The position numbers and the translations under genes were made by a program. Shown in pieces: positions 30,058 to 39,874 of a stretch of 64,000 nt of DNA. The notes under the pieces were generated by a model that was not told the origin of the DNA, ran no database searches, and saw only the letters and a program-made list of their open reading frames with translations. The stretch is from Bryobacterales bacterium (GTDB taxonomy: Bacteria; Acidobacteriota; Terriglobia; Bryobacterales; Bryobacteraceae), in contig PLDF01000184.1 in NCBI GenBank assembly GCA_003135055.1, positions 1 through 64,000 on the forward strand. The letters are read 5' to 3'. Numbering within the stretch: position 1 is the stretch's first letter; each line of letters starts with the position of its first letter.

Positions 30058-32082
30058 ATGACAAAGCTGCCCCGCACGCTGCTTGGATTCCTGCTAGCCG
30101 TGGCCGCGGGACGTGTGCCGGCGCAGAGTAGCGCTCCGCCGGCGAACCAAACGGCGCCGGCTAACGGCGGCGCGCTTTCGCCTTGTACTCCGCAGAAGTC
30201 CGTAGATGTCCTCACGCACCGTAACAATAACTTCCGAACCGGCGCAAATCTCGATGAAACCTGTCTTACGCCGGATAACGTCAATGCCAAGACTTTCGGC
30301 AAGCTATTTACGCTTAGCGTGAGGGGCCAGATCTATGCGCAGCCGCTGATCGCTGCGAATATCGAGATTCAGGGCCAGACCCGCAATGTGCTGTACGTGG
30401 CCACGATGGAGAATTGGGTCTATGCCTTCGATGCGGATGGAAGGGCGGATTCGATGGGGATCCGCAGCCCGCTTTGGGAAAGGTCTCTGGGGCCGCCTCT
30501 GCCGGTCAACCGGATTCCGCGCGACATCGGGGCGGCTCTGGGGAAGTACAATATTGAGCCGCTGGTTGGAATTACCAGCACTCCTGTGATCGATCGTGAG
30601 ACAAGCACGGTTTTTCTCGTCGCCAAGATCGCCAAGATCGCGAAGCCGGAGACGAACTGCGACAACCAGGTATCAACCCCGGAATGTCCCGTTGTGAGCG
30701 CGATCTTCGCGCTCGACTTACGCACCGGCGACGTGCGGGACTCGCGGGAGATCCGTCTTCCCCCGCCGGAGCTGACGCAGATAGACCACGACTGCGGCTC
30801 GTTAGACCGCAGAAAGACTAGCGCGCAGGACGCCGCACGCATCAACCTGCAGCGCGCGGCTTTGCTGTTCAGCAAAGGACGCATCTATCTTGGGTTCGGC
30901 TCGCACCAGGACGCGCCTTGCCCTATGTACCACGGCATGTTAATTGCATTCGATTTCGACGCGACGACTTATAAGCTGAGCCAGTCCGGCGACCCGTTTA
31001 TGGTTTCGAGGATCGGCGAGACCGATACGGGCATTAACTTAGACCGAACGAAACTGGGAAAGGGAGGCATCTGGCAGGCTGGAAACGGTCCCGCTGCCGA
31101 TAAAGACGGTAATGTCTATGTGATGACCGGCAATGGCGCCTTCGAGCAAGGAAAACAGTTTGGCAGTAACCTGGTTAAATTCAGTCCCGATCTGAAGAAG
31201 GTCGAATGGTTCGCTCCGGCGAACGTCGACCTGCTGAACGCGGACGCGCTCGATATCGACCTGGGCTCCTCCGGGCCGGTATTGCTGCCGGGCAGCGATG
31301 AAGTGGTCGGCGGCGGAAAGCAGGGCAAACTATACCTGGTGAAGCGCTCGACGCCCGGCGGCTTGCAGCGCCGGGGCTGGCCGCACGATCGCACAGGCCC
31401 GCCCATCCAATACTTTTGGGCAGCCCACCGCTGGCAGCCGGAATTCTTGTATGGCTGGTTTCCGATCAGCTTGTTTGCTTTTGCGACCGGATATCATCAC
31501 ATTCACGGCGCGCCCGCGTTTTGGGGTGAACCCGACGCGCAGGACGTGCTGCAGAGTGGGGCGCTCTATGTCTGGCCGGAGCGGGACCACGTCAAAGCCT
31601 TCGCCTATAAGAAGGCCTTCCCGGACAAGGACGGTAAGTTTGCAGCCAAACCTACTGCCACTGGCCCCAAAGGCGGACTTGGCATGCCCGGCGGCTTCCT
31701 GTCGATTTCGGCGCACCGGATGGACAGCGGTATTCTATGGGCCGCGCTGCCGATGCATGACGATGCGTGGATCGACATTGTGCGCGGAGCGCTGCGGGCC
31801 TTCAAGATAACACCGGACGGGAAGACACTTATGCCGCTGTGGACGTCTTACTGCGCCGAGCCGGAAGATAAATTTAACTTCGCAAAGTACGTTCCACCCA
31901 CGGTGGCCAACGGCAAAGTTTATTTGGCGACGTTTTCCGGATTTGTGAATGTCTATGGGCTGCGGACCGCCGACTCGTCCCGCGATGCGAGCGCCAACGA
32001 TCCGGACTGCAAGGTGTCCGAGTTCATGATGGAGCCAAACTACAAAAAGACGAATAAAGCGGCCCAGGGTCACGTCCATTAG
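30058..32082 (+). CDS. PQQ-like beta-propeller secreted protein
   Basis: Signal peptide (KLPRTLLGFLLAVAAGRVPAQS); VLYVATMENWVYAFDAD; VYVMTGNGAF; GKVYLATFSGFVNVYGL. Confidence 0.75.
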   Translation: MTKLPRTLLGFLLAVAAGRVPAQSSAPPANQTAPANGGALSPCTPQKSVDVLTHRNNNFRTGANLDETCLTPDNVNAKTFGKLFTLSVRGQIYAQPLIAANIEIQGQTRNVLYVATMENWVYAFDADGRADSMGIRSPLWERSLGPPLPVNRIPRDIGAALGKYNIEPLVGITSTPVIDRETSTVFLVAKIAKIAKPETNCDNQVSTPECPVVSAIFALDLRTGDVRDSREIRLPPPELTQIDHDCGSLDRRKTSAQDAARINLQRAALLFSKGRIYLGFGSHQDAPCPMYHGMLIAFDFDATTYKLSQSGDPFMVSRIGETDTGINLDRTKLGKGGIWQAGNGPAADKDGNVYVMTGNGAFEQGKQFGSNLVKFSPDLKKVEWFAPANVDLLNADALDIDLGSSGPVLLPGSDEVVGGGKQGKLYLVKRSTPGGLQRRGWPHDRTGPPIQYFWAAHRWQPEFLYGWFPISLFAFATGYHHIHGAPAFWGEPDAQDVLQSGALYVWPERDHVKAFAYKKAFPDKDGKFAAKPTATGPKGGLGMPGGFLSISAHRMDSGILWAALPMHDDAWIDIVRGALRAFKITPDGKTLMPLWTSYCAEPEDKFNFAKYVPPTVANGKVYLATFSGFVNVYGLRTADSSRDASANDPDCKVSEFMMEPNYKKTNKAAQGHVH

Positions 32083-32210
32083 GCATTTTTCGATGAGTGG
32101 CCGAAACCGCTAGTGCGGCCGTGCCTCCGATCGGCGCCGGGCCCAGAGGGCGACCCGTCAGCAAGCGGTTTCACGACAGCGCCGAATCTCGCGGGTCGCG
32201 GTACTAGTTA

Positions 32211-33371
32211 CTAACTCTTCGACCGCTTGAAAAGGTATGCGCTCAACGGGATATATAATTGCTGTGTGAAGTTTGCGCCGGGAAACCATTGAGCCAGGAT
32301 CGGCTTCAATAACTTGTATGATGTCACGCCAGCCCAGGAGCCGAGAGTGTTCGTAATGATATCGGTAGTGCCGGAGTCCCGGGTAGGTAGAAAGGCCTGT
32401 AGGATTTCGATCGTTATGCTAACCGCGGCTCCCAGGGCGACGGTGACGAGCGTTGCGCGCTTGATGGGAAGCGCGGCTGCCAGATAGACGTAGAAACAGA
32501 AACCGAAAGGGATGAAGCCGCCAATGTTTTTGACCACCGCTCTCCAATAATTCCGAGACATGCTGAATTCGGTCCAAAACGGCTCGAGAAAGAATTTATC
32601 CATGACTTGATACCTTTCCGGAATATATAGATCCACGCCGGACCGCGCTTTATCCCGGGCGACATCTCCGGTGTGTTCGTCAAAGAGGTATAGCGCAATA
32701 TTCCGCTCATCCCCGGCTATTCCGGGCCGGCCAGTCCGCTTCCAGGCTGCATAGTTATGAAAGACTTGCGCCGCAGTGAGTTGACGATGGTAAATCGCGA
32801 GGCCCAGCAACTCGCCGGACCAGCCATCGGGCTGCCCCGCTGAATCGCCGAGGACGAGCCCGCCAGTGAAGTCGCCGGCTGAGAGTGGAAATTCGGGCGC
32901 GGCGGCGGCTAGAGCGCCGTCGACGTAGATCCAGGCTCCTTTCACGCCGGAGGTAACGGTTATGAAAACCGGCCGTGGCTTACGGCCAAAGACCTCACTG
33001 ACGTTGAGTTCGGCCGTCTTGGCATCGTCTTGGCCATACTGAGCCCCAATTCGTACGGCAAGGCCGGTTAGAGATTGGTGCAGGGAGAATTGAAACCGAT
33101 TTTCAGGTCTGTAAAATGCCAGGAACGTGCCACCGTCCCAAATGAGCTTAGGCTGAAGCCAGATCTCAAGACTCGCTTCGGAGTTATCCCGTGGATTCGA
33201 GATCCTGAAGAAGCCGGACCCTATGACCGTCCCGTACTTGCCGAAGCGAAGGCCGTCGTGATTTCCCAGCCAGGACACTTCGTTCGCGGGGGAGTGAAAG
33301 GGCCAGAGGCCTAACGTCAGGGTAATGCATAGAACGGCAATACAGATGACCGCTAAGAGATTTAGTTTCAT
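32211..33371 (-). CDS. LamG-like domain fused to VanZ-like domain
   Basis: LamG/jellyroll region (SLEIWLQPKLIWDGGTFLAFY...WSGELLGLAIYHRQLTAAQVFHNYAAW) then VanZ (NIGGFIPFGFCFYVY...ITIEILQAFLPTRDSGTTDIITNTLGSWAG). Confidence 0.8.
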   Translation of the reverse strand: MKLNLLAVICIAVLCITLTLGLWPFHSPANEVSWLGNHDGLRFGKYGTVIGSGFFRISNPRDNSEASLEIWLQPKLIWDGGTFLAFYRPENRFQFSLHQSLTGLAVRIGAQYGQDDAKTAELNVSEVFGRKPRPVFITVTSGVKGAWIYVDGALAAAAPEFPLSAGDFTGGLVLGDSAGQPDGWSGELLGLAIYHRQLTAAQVFHNYAAWKRTGRPGIAGDERNIALYLFDEHTGDVARDKARSGVDLYIPERYQVMDKFFLEPFWTEFSMSRNYWRAVVKNIGGFIPFGFCFYVYLAAALPIKRATLVTVALGAAVSITIEILQAFLPTRDSGTTDIITNTLGSWAGVTSYKLLKPILAQWFPGANFTQQLYIPLSAYLFKRSKS

Positions 33372-33695
33372 TTTGGCGTAGCCGGTCTTACGGATGATTC
33401 GAAGCGCAGCCTGGACGTCCTCCGGAAGGGCGATGTACCAGCGGCCGCGCTTTCAGCTTTTTACCATGGCGGCGCTGGTAGAAGCGTCGGCATGGGCTCG
33501 GCGGGAGCGATGTCCAGCCTGGTTGAGCCGGTAGCTGTTTCTTAGCCTCATATCATTATATTAACCGATGCTATGCACGCCGCCGGATGCCGCGCGATGC
33601 GACACAAGCGGCCGGGAGATCGCACCGGCCGGCAGAGTTCCGGACAGACGCCGATCGATTGTCAAGACCCTGCTAGCCGGCGGCAACCACCTGGC

Positions 33696-34646
33696 CTACT
33701 TCCGTAACTCCACAATGTTCTCCCGCATCCGGGCCGCCTGCGGCCAGTCGGGGTGGTAGCGCAGGAACTCTTCGAGCACATCCGCGGCCGCTCTCCTCTC
33801 CCCGCGGCGCAGATGGATTTCAGCCAGAAAAAGTTGGGGATGCGAGAAGTGCGCGGGATCGATGGCGCGCGCGCGTTCCAGATGCTTGACGCTGAGATCC
33901 AGGTCGCCAAGCTGGAAGTAGTTCATGCCCAATTGCGAGTGCGCCAGCGCGTCGTTGGGACGTACCGCCACGGCGGTGGCGTTGTACCTCCAGGCCTCAT
34001 CGGCGCGATGCAGCGTTACCAGCACGCCACCCAGGTTGACCAGCGGCTCGAAGGCCTGCGGGTCGCGATTGAGCGCTTCGCGGAAGCACTCCTCGGCGCG
34101 GGCGTACTTTTGAGTCTGGTAGGCGATCGTGCCGATCTCGTTCCACGCGTCGGCGAATTGCGGCGCCAGCGCGACCGCTTTCTCCAGGAGCCGCGTGGCG
34201 GCCAGGGGATCGTGACGGGCCAGGTCTTTGTGCGCCTCTTCGTAGTCGCGCTGCGCCTTGGCGGGGATCGCAAGCTGGACCGCGGACACCGAGTGCCGGC
34301 GGCGCAAAGCGCCTGAGAGCTCGAAATCGGATTCCTTGAAGCTGATATCGAGCGATACGCGCCCGTGGGCGCCGGCCACGCTGGGGCCGACCTCAATGGT
34401 CCGCCGCGCCTCGCCGCGCTCCGGCATGAATACCGAAACGGTGTACGCCCCAGGGCGCAGCTTCTGGAATCGGAAGCGCCCGTCCGCCTCGCTCAGCGTG
34501 GATGCAGTGAACGGAAACGCGTCGCCGAACAGAGTGACCGCGGCGCGTTCTTCGGGATGGATGCGGCCGTCCATGTCGAACATTGCGCCGGCGGCCAAGG
34601 CCGCGGCCGCGTGGACGAAAAGAACGCACCTCCAAAGTCGAACCAT
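33696..34646 (-). CDS. TPR protein with carboxypeptidase-regulatory-like N-terminus
   Basis: ADGRFRFQKLRPGAYTVSVFMPERGEARR; TPRs FADAWNEIGTIAYQTQKYARAEECFREALNRDPQAFEPLVNLG. Confidence 0.85.
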   Translation of the reverse strand: MVRLWRCVLFVHAAAALAAGAMFDMDGRIHPEERAAVTLFGDAFPFTASTLSEADGRFRFQKLRPGAYTVSVFMPERGEARRTIEVGPSVAGAHGRVSLDISFKESDFELSGALRRRHSVSAVQLAIPAKAQRDYEEAHKDLARHDPLAATRLLEKAVALAPQFADAWNEIGTIAYQTQKYARAEECFREALNRDPQAFEPLVNLGGVLVTLHRADEAWRYNATAVAVRPNDALAHSQLGMNYFQLGDLDLSVKHLERARAIDPAHFSHPQLFLAEIHLRRGERRAAADVLEEFLRYHPDWPQAARMRENIVELRK

Positions 34647-34847
34647 GCGTTTGTTCGATTGTAACTCCGCCCGCCGGGCCAGACTTTCGCCTGACAGTAG
34701 GGCAGGATGCCTCCAGCCGAGTTAGGCGGAAGAGCGGCAGGTGCGGTATGTGCGCCGCCGGCTTACGGGAACCTGTTCCCAGGCCGTCCCAGCCCCCCTG
34801 CAAAAGCTCTGTTCATTCTGTTAAGATAGGCTCTTCAAGGAATAGTC

Positions 34848-35195
34848 ATGCAGAACGCGTTAATGGCGAAGTTTATTCAAAAGAATCTGAAGACGGATAT
34901 CCCCGAGTTCCGCCCCGGCGACACCCTGCGCGTCCACGTCAAGATCAAGGAAGGCGACAAGGAACGTCTGCAGGCGTTTGAGGGTACGCTCATCGCGCGC
35001 AATAATACCGGCGTCAGCGAGACCATCACGGTCCGCAAGGTCAGTTTCGGCCATGGCGTCGAGCGCATCTTCCCCGTCCACGCGCGAGTCATCGACCATA
35101 TCGATGTGGTCCGCACCGGGCGCGTGCGCCGCGCCAAGCTTTACTATCTGCGCGGTCTCAAGGGCAAGGCCGCCCGTCTGCGCGAGCGCGACTAG
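34848..35195 (+). CDS. rplS: 50S ribosomal protein L19
   Basis: [60 protein letters not shown]...[18 protein letters not shown]. Confidence 0.98.
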   Translation: MQNALMAKFIQKNLKTDIPEFRPGDTLRVHVKIKEGDKERLQAFEGTLIARNNTGVSETITVRKVSFGHGVERIFPVHARVIDHIDVVRTGRVRRAKLYYLRGLKGKAARLRERD

Positions 35196-35211
35196 TTTCC
35201 CCGGGCTCCCG

Positions 35212-35898
35212 ATGCGGCCCGAATCCGCTCCCGCCACGTTTCGCTGCGAAGCAACTCTCGAGCGCGAGCTCCATGCGCGCGGTTTCAGCGCCGTTGCGGG
35301 TGTGGATGAAGTGGGCCGCGGCTCGCTCTTCGGCGCGGTTGTGGCCGCGGCCGTGGTGCTCTCGCCCGATCGCCCGATCCGCGGCCTGAACGACAGTAAA
35401 CAGATCGAGCCCCATCTTCGCGAAATGCTCGCCGGGCGCATACGCGAGCGCGCCGTCTGCTGGGCCGTCGCCGCCGTGGACGCCAGCACTATCGATTCCA
35501 TCAACATCTACCAGGCCTCGCGTCTGGCCATGCGGCTCGCGGTGAGCCGGCTCACTCCCGCTCCGGATTTCCTGCTCACCGACGCCGTCCCCCTCGATCT
35601 TCCGCTCCCCCAGCGCGCTCTCATCAAAGGCGACGCCCGCTGCCACGCCATCGCCGCCGCTTCCATCGTCGCGAAAGTCTACCGCGACGCCTGCATGCGC
35701 GTTTGGGACGAGGTTTTTCCCGCCTACGGTCTGGCCTCGCACAAAGGCTATTCGACGCCCGAGCACTGTAGAGCCATCGAAGAGTTCGGCCCCACTCCGC
35801 TGCACCGCTTGAGCTTTGAGCCGGTGCGAGCGCGATGTTTGTTCCCCATCGATTACAATTGCCAAATGGAGTTGTTCGAAACCGCAGGCGCCGCATGA
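35212..35898 (+). CDS. rnhB: Ribonuclease HII
   Basis: VAGVDEVGRGSLFGAVVAAAVVL...LNDSKQI...IKGDARCHAIAAASIVAKVYRD...YGLASHKGYSTPEH. Confidence 0.97.
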   Translation: MRPESAPATFRCEATLERELHARGFSAVAGVDEVGRGSLFGAVVAAAVVLSPDRPIRGLNDSKQIEPHLREMLAGRIRERAVCWAVAAVDASTIDSINIYQASRLAMRLAVSRLTPAPDFLLTDAVPLDLPLPQRALIKGDARCHAIAAASIVAKVYRDACMRVWDEVFPAYGLASHKGYSTPEHCRAIEEFGPTPLHRLSFEPVRARCLFPIDYNCQMELFETAGAA

Positions 35899-36227
35899 TC
35901 CCATCCGAGCCGCAGCGCTCCGAAGAGAGCGCGCAGTCTTCCGAACACGGCGCAGGCCCTGTGGCTCTCGGCCGGCCCGCTTATCGCTGGCATCACAAGC
36001 TGTTCGCGGTGTCGCTGGTAGTCTTTTGCCTGGGGATCGGGCTCTTTCTCCTGATCTTGCCGTGGACGCCCTATTGGGAAGCCAACTATTTCGGCAGCCT
36101 GATCCCGCAGTGGATTTTGTATTGGGACAACATGTATGTCCGCGGCGCGGTCAGCGGACTGGGCGTCGTCAATATCTACATCTCCATGCTCGAGTTGTAC
36201 CGGCTGCGCCGGTTCGCCGGACGATAG
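35895..36227 (+). CDS. Hypothetical small membrane protein
   Basis: KLFAVSLVVFCLGIGLFLLILPWTPYWE; overlaps rnhB stop. Confidence 0.65.
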   Translation: MIPSEPQRSEESAQSSEHGAGPVALGRPAYRWHHKLFAVSLVVFCLGIGLFLLILPWTPYWEANYFGSLIPQWILYWDNMYVRGAVSGLGVVNIYISMLELYRLRRFAGR

Positions 36228-37387
36228 TGCGCCGCTTCCTCCTCCTCCTCATCGTCGCGATCGTCGCTTACGGATCGCTGTATCCCTGGAATTTCGAATT
36301 CACATCCACGGCCGGCAATCCGGTCCGCATCCTGCTGCACGGGTGGCCCGCGGAGTGGAACCGCTATATCCTGCGCGACATCGTTCTGAACGTCACTATC
36401 TACATGCCGCTGGGCCTGGCGGCAGTTCTCGCGTTCCGCCAAAGACGTTCCCGCGGGTTCGCCGCTACGGCGGCCATCGCGTTTGGATTCCTGCTGTCCG
36501 TCGGCATGGAGCTGCTGCAAGTCTACGTTCCGGGGCGCGACCCCAGTCTTCTCGACGTGCTGACCAATACTCTCGGTACCGCGGCCGGCGCGGGCGTCGC
36601 CATCTATTTCGAAAGCGGTATCCGGCGGCTCATGGAACGCAGGGCGGGCCAGTTCCGCGCGGCAGCCACGCTGCTGCTGCTGGTCTGGGCGGTCGGCGAG
36701 TTGTACCCGCTCTTTCCGGAAATCGGCCGCTCGCACCTGCGGCAGGAACTGACGCTTCTCTTTCGCTTCCGCGGGTTATCGGTTGTGGAGACCTGGGCCA
36801 ATGCCGCGGAATGGTTTGCGGCGGGCCTCGCACTCGACGCGATCTTAGCGCACATGCGAACCTTCGGGCTCGCCATCGCCATGCTATGCGTTCCGGCGCA
36901 AATGTTCATCGCCGGCCGCTCGTTAACCCCGGCCGAAATCGCGGGCGCATTGCTCGCACTCGCGCTTTGGCATTTCGTGCGGCGGGAATCGCGCGCACGC
37001 TGGTGCGCCTGGATGCTGGGCTCCGCCATCCTTCTGCGGCAGTTCCAACCTTTTTACTTCCTCGCCGTTCCGCAGCCATTTTCCTGGATCCCATTCGCCG
37101 CCACTCTCGAATCCAGCCGCGACGCCGCCACAGCCATCATCGCCCGTAAAGCATTCGACTATGGCGCCTTGATTTGGGCCCTCCGCTGCGCAGGCCAACC
37201 CTTTGTGCGCGCGGGCCTCGCGGTGGCAGTTGCGCTCGGAGCTACCGAGGCAATCCAGACTTACTTACCCGGACGGTCGCCCGAAATCACCGACCCGCTG
37301 CTCGCGCTGCTGATGATGGTGTTGCTGCGCTCCCTGAGCCCCGCTGCAGGAAAAACCGCGGGGAACACCGCGGGAAAAGTCACTTGA
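36227..37387 (+). CDS. VanZ family protein, two VanZ-like segments
   Basis: SVGMELLQVYVPGRDPSLLDVLTNTLG and GATEAIQTYLPGRSPEITDPLLALLM; GTG start. Confidence 0.85.
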   Translation: MRRFLLLLIVAIVAYGSLYPWNFEFTSTAGNPVRILLHGWPAEWNRYILRDIVLNVTIYMPLGLAAVLAFRQRRSRGFAATAAIAFGFLLSVGMELLQVYVPGRDPSLLDVLTNTLGTAAGAGVAIYFESGIRRLMERRAGQFRAAATLLLLVWAVGELYPLFPEIGRSHLRQELTLLFRFRGLSVVETWANAAEWFAAGLALDAILAHMRTFGLAIAMLCVPAQMFIAGRSLTPAEIAGALLALALWHFVRRESRARWCAWMLGSAILLRQFQPFYFLAVPQPFSWIPFAATLESSRDAATAIIARKAFDYGALIWALRCAGQPFVRAGLAVAVALGATEAIQTYLPGRSPEITDPLLALLMMVLLRSLSPAAGKTAGNTAGKVT

Positions 37388-37619
37388 GCATGTCCAGCCG
37401 GCGGCTCGTCATCCTGATCTTCAAGGCGCTTGTGCCGGCCACGCCACGGCGACTCAGTGGCCTCTCATTTGCCACGCGCCCTCCGCTGGCGCCCAACCCG
37501 CTTTTCACCTTCGACGATGTCAACCTTGCGTATTCGATAGGGCACTCGCCCGGCCGAAAGCGCGTCCACTTCGATATCCACGCCAGCGGCTCGCAAATTC
37601 CTGGAGAATACGAACTGGC

Positions 37620-39314
37620 ATGGTGAAAGACCCTCCACGCTGGTTCCGCCCCGCGCTGCTCGCCCTCTGCGCGGTTTTCCTGATTGGGCTCTTCTCCACC
37701 GAAATCGCGGATTACGATTTCTGGTGGACCCTGAAGAGCGGCCAGTTCATCGCGCAGAATCACCGCCTGCCCGTGCCCGACCCATTCGCGTTCACGACGC
37801 GGTTGGCGCACGACGCTTACCCCGGCGAATCCATCACCCGTCAATTCAACCTCACGTTCGAGTGGCTGGCGCAGTTGAAGTTCTACTCCATCTACCGGCT
37901 CGCCGGCTTTGGCGGCATCGTCCTGTTCCGCGCCCTGCTGCTCGCCGGATGTTGTGCGCTGATCGGCCTCATCGTCCGGCGCCGCACCAGCGGCTTCTAT
38001 CGCGCTCTGGCGGCGGCATTCGTTACCGCCTCCGTGCTCTGGCCCGATTTCGCTCACGACCGGTCGTATCTATTCACGTTCCTTTTCCTGGCCGCAACCC
38101 TGGCTATTCTGGAATACCGGCGCTGGTTGTGGACGCTTCCGGCCATCGCCATAGTCTGGGCCAACTGTCACGGCGGATTTTTTCTCGGGTGGATCGCGGT
38201 GGCTGCGTACTGCGCCGAGGCGCTCTACTCGCGCCGTGCCGCTACCGTAAATCAGGATCGCCAATTGTGGATGGTTGCCGCGGCTTCCATTGCCGCCAGC
38301 GCCATCAACCCGAACGGCTTTCGCGTGATCGAAGTTCTGGGATACTTCCGCCACAGCTTCCTGCAATCGAAATTGCTGGAATGGACCGCGCCCGCGCTGT
38401 GGCCGCTTTCGCCATTTAGCGCGCTCCTGTTCGCTGGCGCAGCGGCGATGCTCTGGGCCAGAAAACGCGTCCGCATCGCCGACTGGCTGCTGTTTGCGGC
38501 GTTTGCCGCGGCCGCGCTCAGCGCGCAGCGCAATGTCTTTCTGATTGGCTTCTGGGCGCCGGTCGTGATCGCCAGCTATGTGCCTTCCAGACGGGCCGTC
38601 CCCGCCATCGCGCAGTTCGCCGCCGCCGCTCTGGTGCTGGCCGGACTCGTCATAGGATTGGCCCGCGGCACTTTCTTTCAATTTCGCGCGGCGGATTGGC
38701 GATTCCCCTCAGGCGCGGCCGATTTCCTGCTGGCCCACGGCGTCACCTCGCCTATGTTCAACACCTACGAATTCGGCGGCTATCTGATCTGGCGTTTGTG
38801 GCCGCAGGAGCGCGTCTTCATCGACGGGCGCGCGCTCAGCGAATCCATCTTCAACGACTACGCCCGAATTCTTTACAACCACTCCGGCGCCGATGGCGGC
38901 AAGAGCGGGCTCAGCCTGCTCGATCAATACGGCATCCAAACGATCGTGATGAACGGCTTCGAGTATTCCGAAGGCCAGGCTTACAACCTGATGCTCGCGA
39001 TTTCCACCGGCCTGACCGAATGGAAGCTGGTCTACAACGACGCGCAGGCTGTTGTCTTCATGCGCGAGCCGCCCGCGGGCGTACAGGCTCTCGACCCATC
39101 CCTGGCGCTGAACCACATGGAATCCGAATGCGCGCTGCACCTCGACCGCGAACCGCGGTATACGCTCTGCGCGCGGGCGCTCGGCACGGTGTTTTCCGCC
39201 ACCGGCCAACTCAGCCGCGCGCGGCAATGGCTAGGCATCTATCTCTCGCATCCGCATGACCCGGACCCGGATGCCGAGCAGGCTTATGCGCGGTTACTGA
39301 GTCAGGGTAAGTAG
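37620..39314 (+). CDS. Polytopic membrane protein of unknown function
   Basis: FFSTEIADYDFWWTLKSGQFI-type N-terminus, many TM segments, C-terminal soluble region (FNTYEFGGYLIWRLWPQERVFIDGR). Confidence 0.8.
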   Translation: MVKDPPRWFRPALLALCAVFLIGLFSTEIADYDFWWTLKSGQFIAQNHRLPVPDPFAFTTRLAHDAYPGESITRQFNLTFEWLAQLKFYSIYRLAGFGGIVLFRALLLAGCCALIGLIVRRRTSGFYRALAAAFVTASVLWPDFAHDRSYLFTFLFLAATLAILEYRRWLWTLPAIAIVWANCHGGFFLGWIAVAAYCAEALYSRRAATVNQDRQLWMVAAASIAASAINPNGFRVIEVLGYFRHSFLQSKLLEWTAPALWPLSPFSALLFAGAAAMLWARKRVRIADWLLFAAFAAAALSAQRNVFLIGFWAPVVIASYVPSRRAVPAIAQFAAAALVLAGLVIGLARGTFFQFRAADWRFPSGAADFLLAHGVTSPMFNTYEFGGYLIWRLWPQERVFIDGRALSESIFNDYARILYNHSGADGGKSGLSLLDQYGIQTIVMNGFEYSEGQAYNLMLAISTGLTEWKLVYNDAQAVVFMREPPAGVQALDPSLALNHMESECALHLDREPRYTLCARALGTVFSATGQLSRARQWLGIYLSHPHDPDPDAEQAYARLLSQGK

Positions 39315-39874
39315 CCGCGACTTCAGCCGCGCGAACATGGCCCCCGTGGATCGAGTGCCCTCAGGAAAAACCCGTTAACAATTCGCCTCGACGAAGACTG
39401 TAGTTGAGAAGACATAGTCGAGTGGTCTCGATGTCGGATCGACGCCGCACGCCGGGGGCAACTATGCCCTAATGCATCAAGCCCGGCGCGTTTTCATGGA
39501 GCGAGCATTTCTTGGAGCGCGCCAGGTGAACGGCTGGAATCGACGCCATGGCGGGTCATTCGGGAAAGTTGCGTCCCGCCGGATAGCGCCGGCTGAGCCT
39601 TTCTCGCGGAACTCCGCTATCGAAGAAAACGCCTCACTCTTGAAAATTGCTGCCTGGCGCGCGGAGATCTCCCGAATAAAAGCTCCGCCCGCCTCCGCCC
39701 CTCCGCGGCTCCGCGTTGAAGACTCAGCCTACCGACGGATTACGCCCCCACTTTTTCCTTGCGGCCCCGCCCGCCAATGCGCCATATTGGGAATGGCGTC
39801 AAACAGCCGTGTAGAGCGCACTCGTAGCACCCATTTCGGAAGTTGTCCGGACGCGCGCTCGCACTGTCTGGCGC

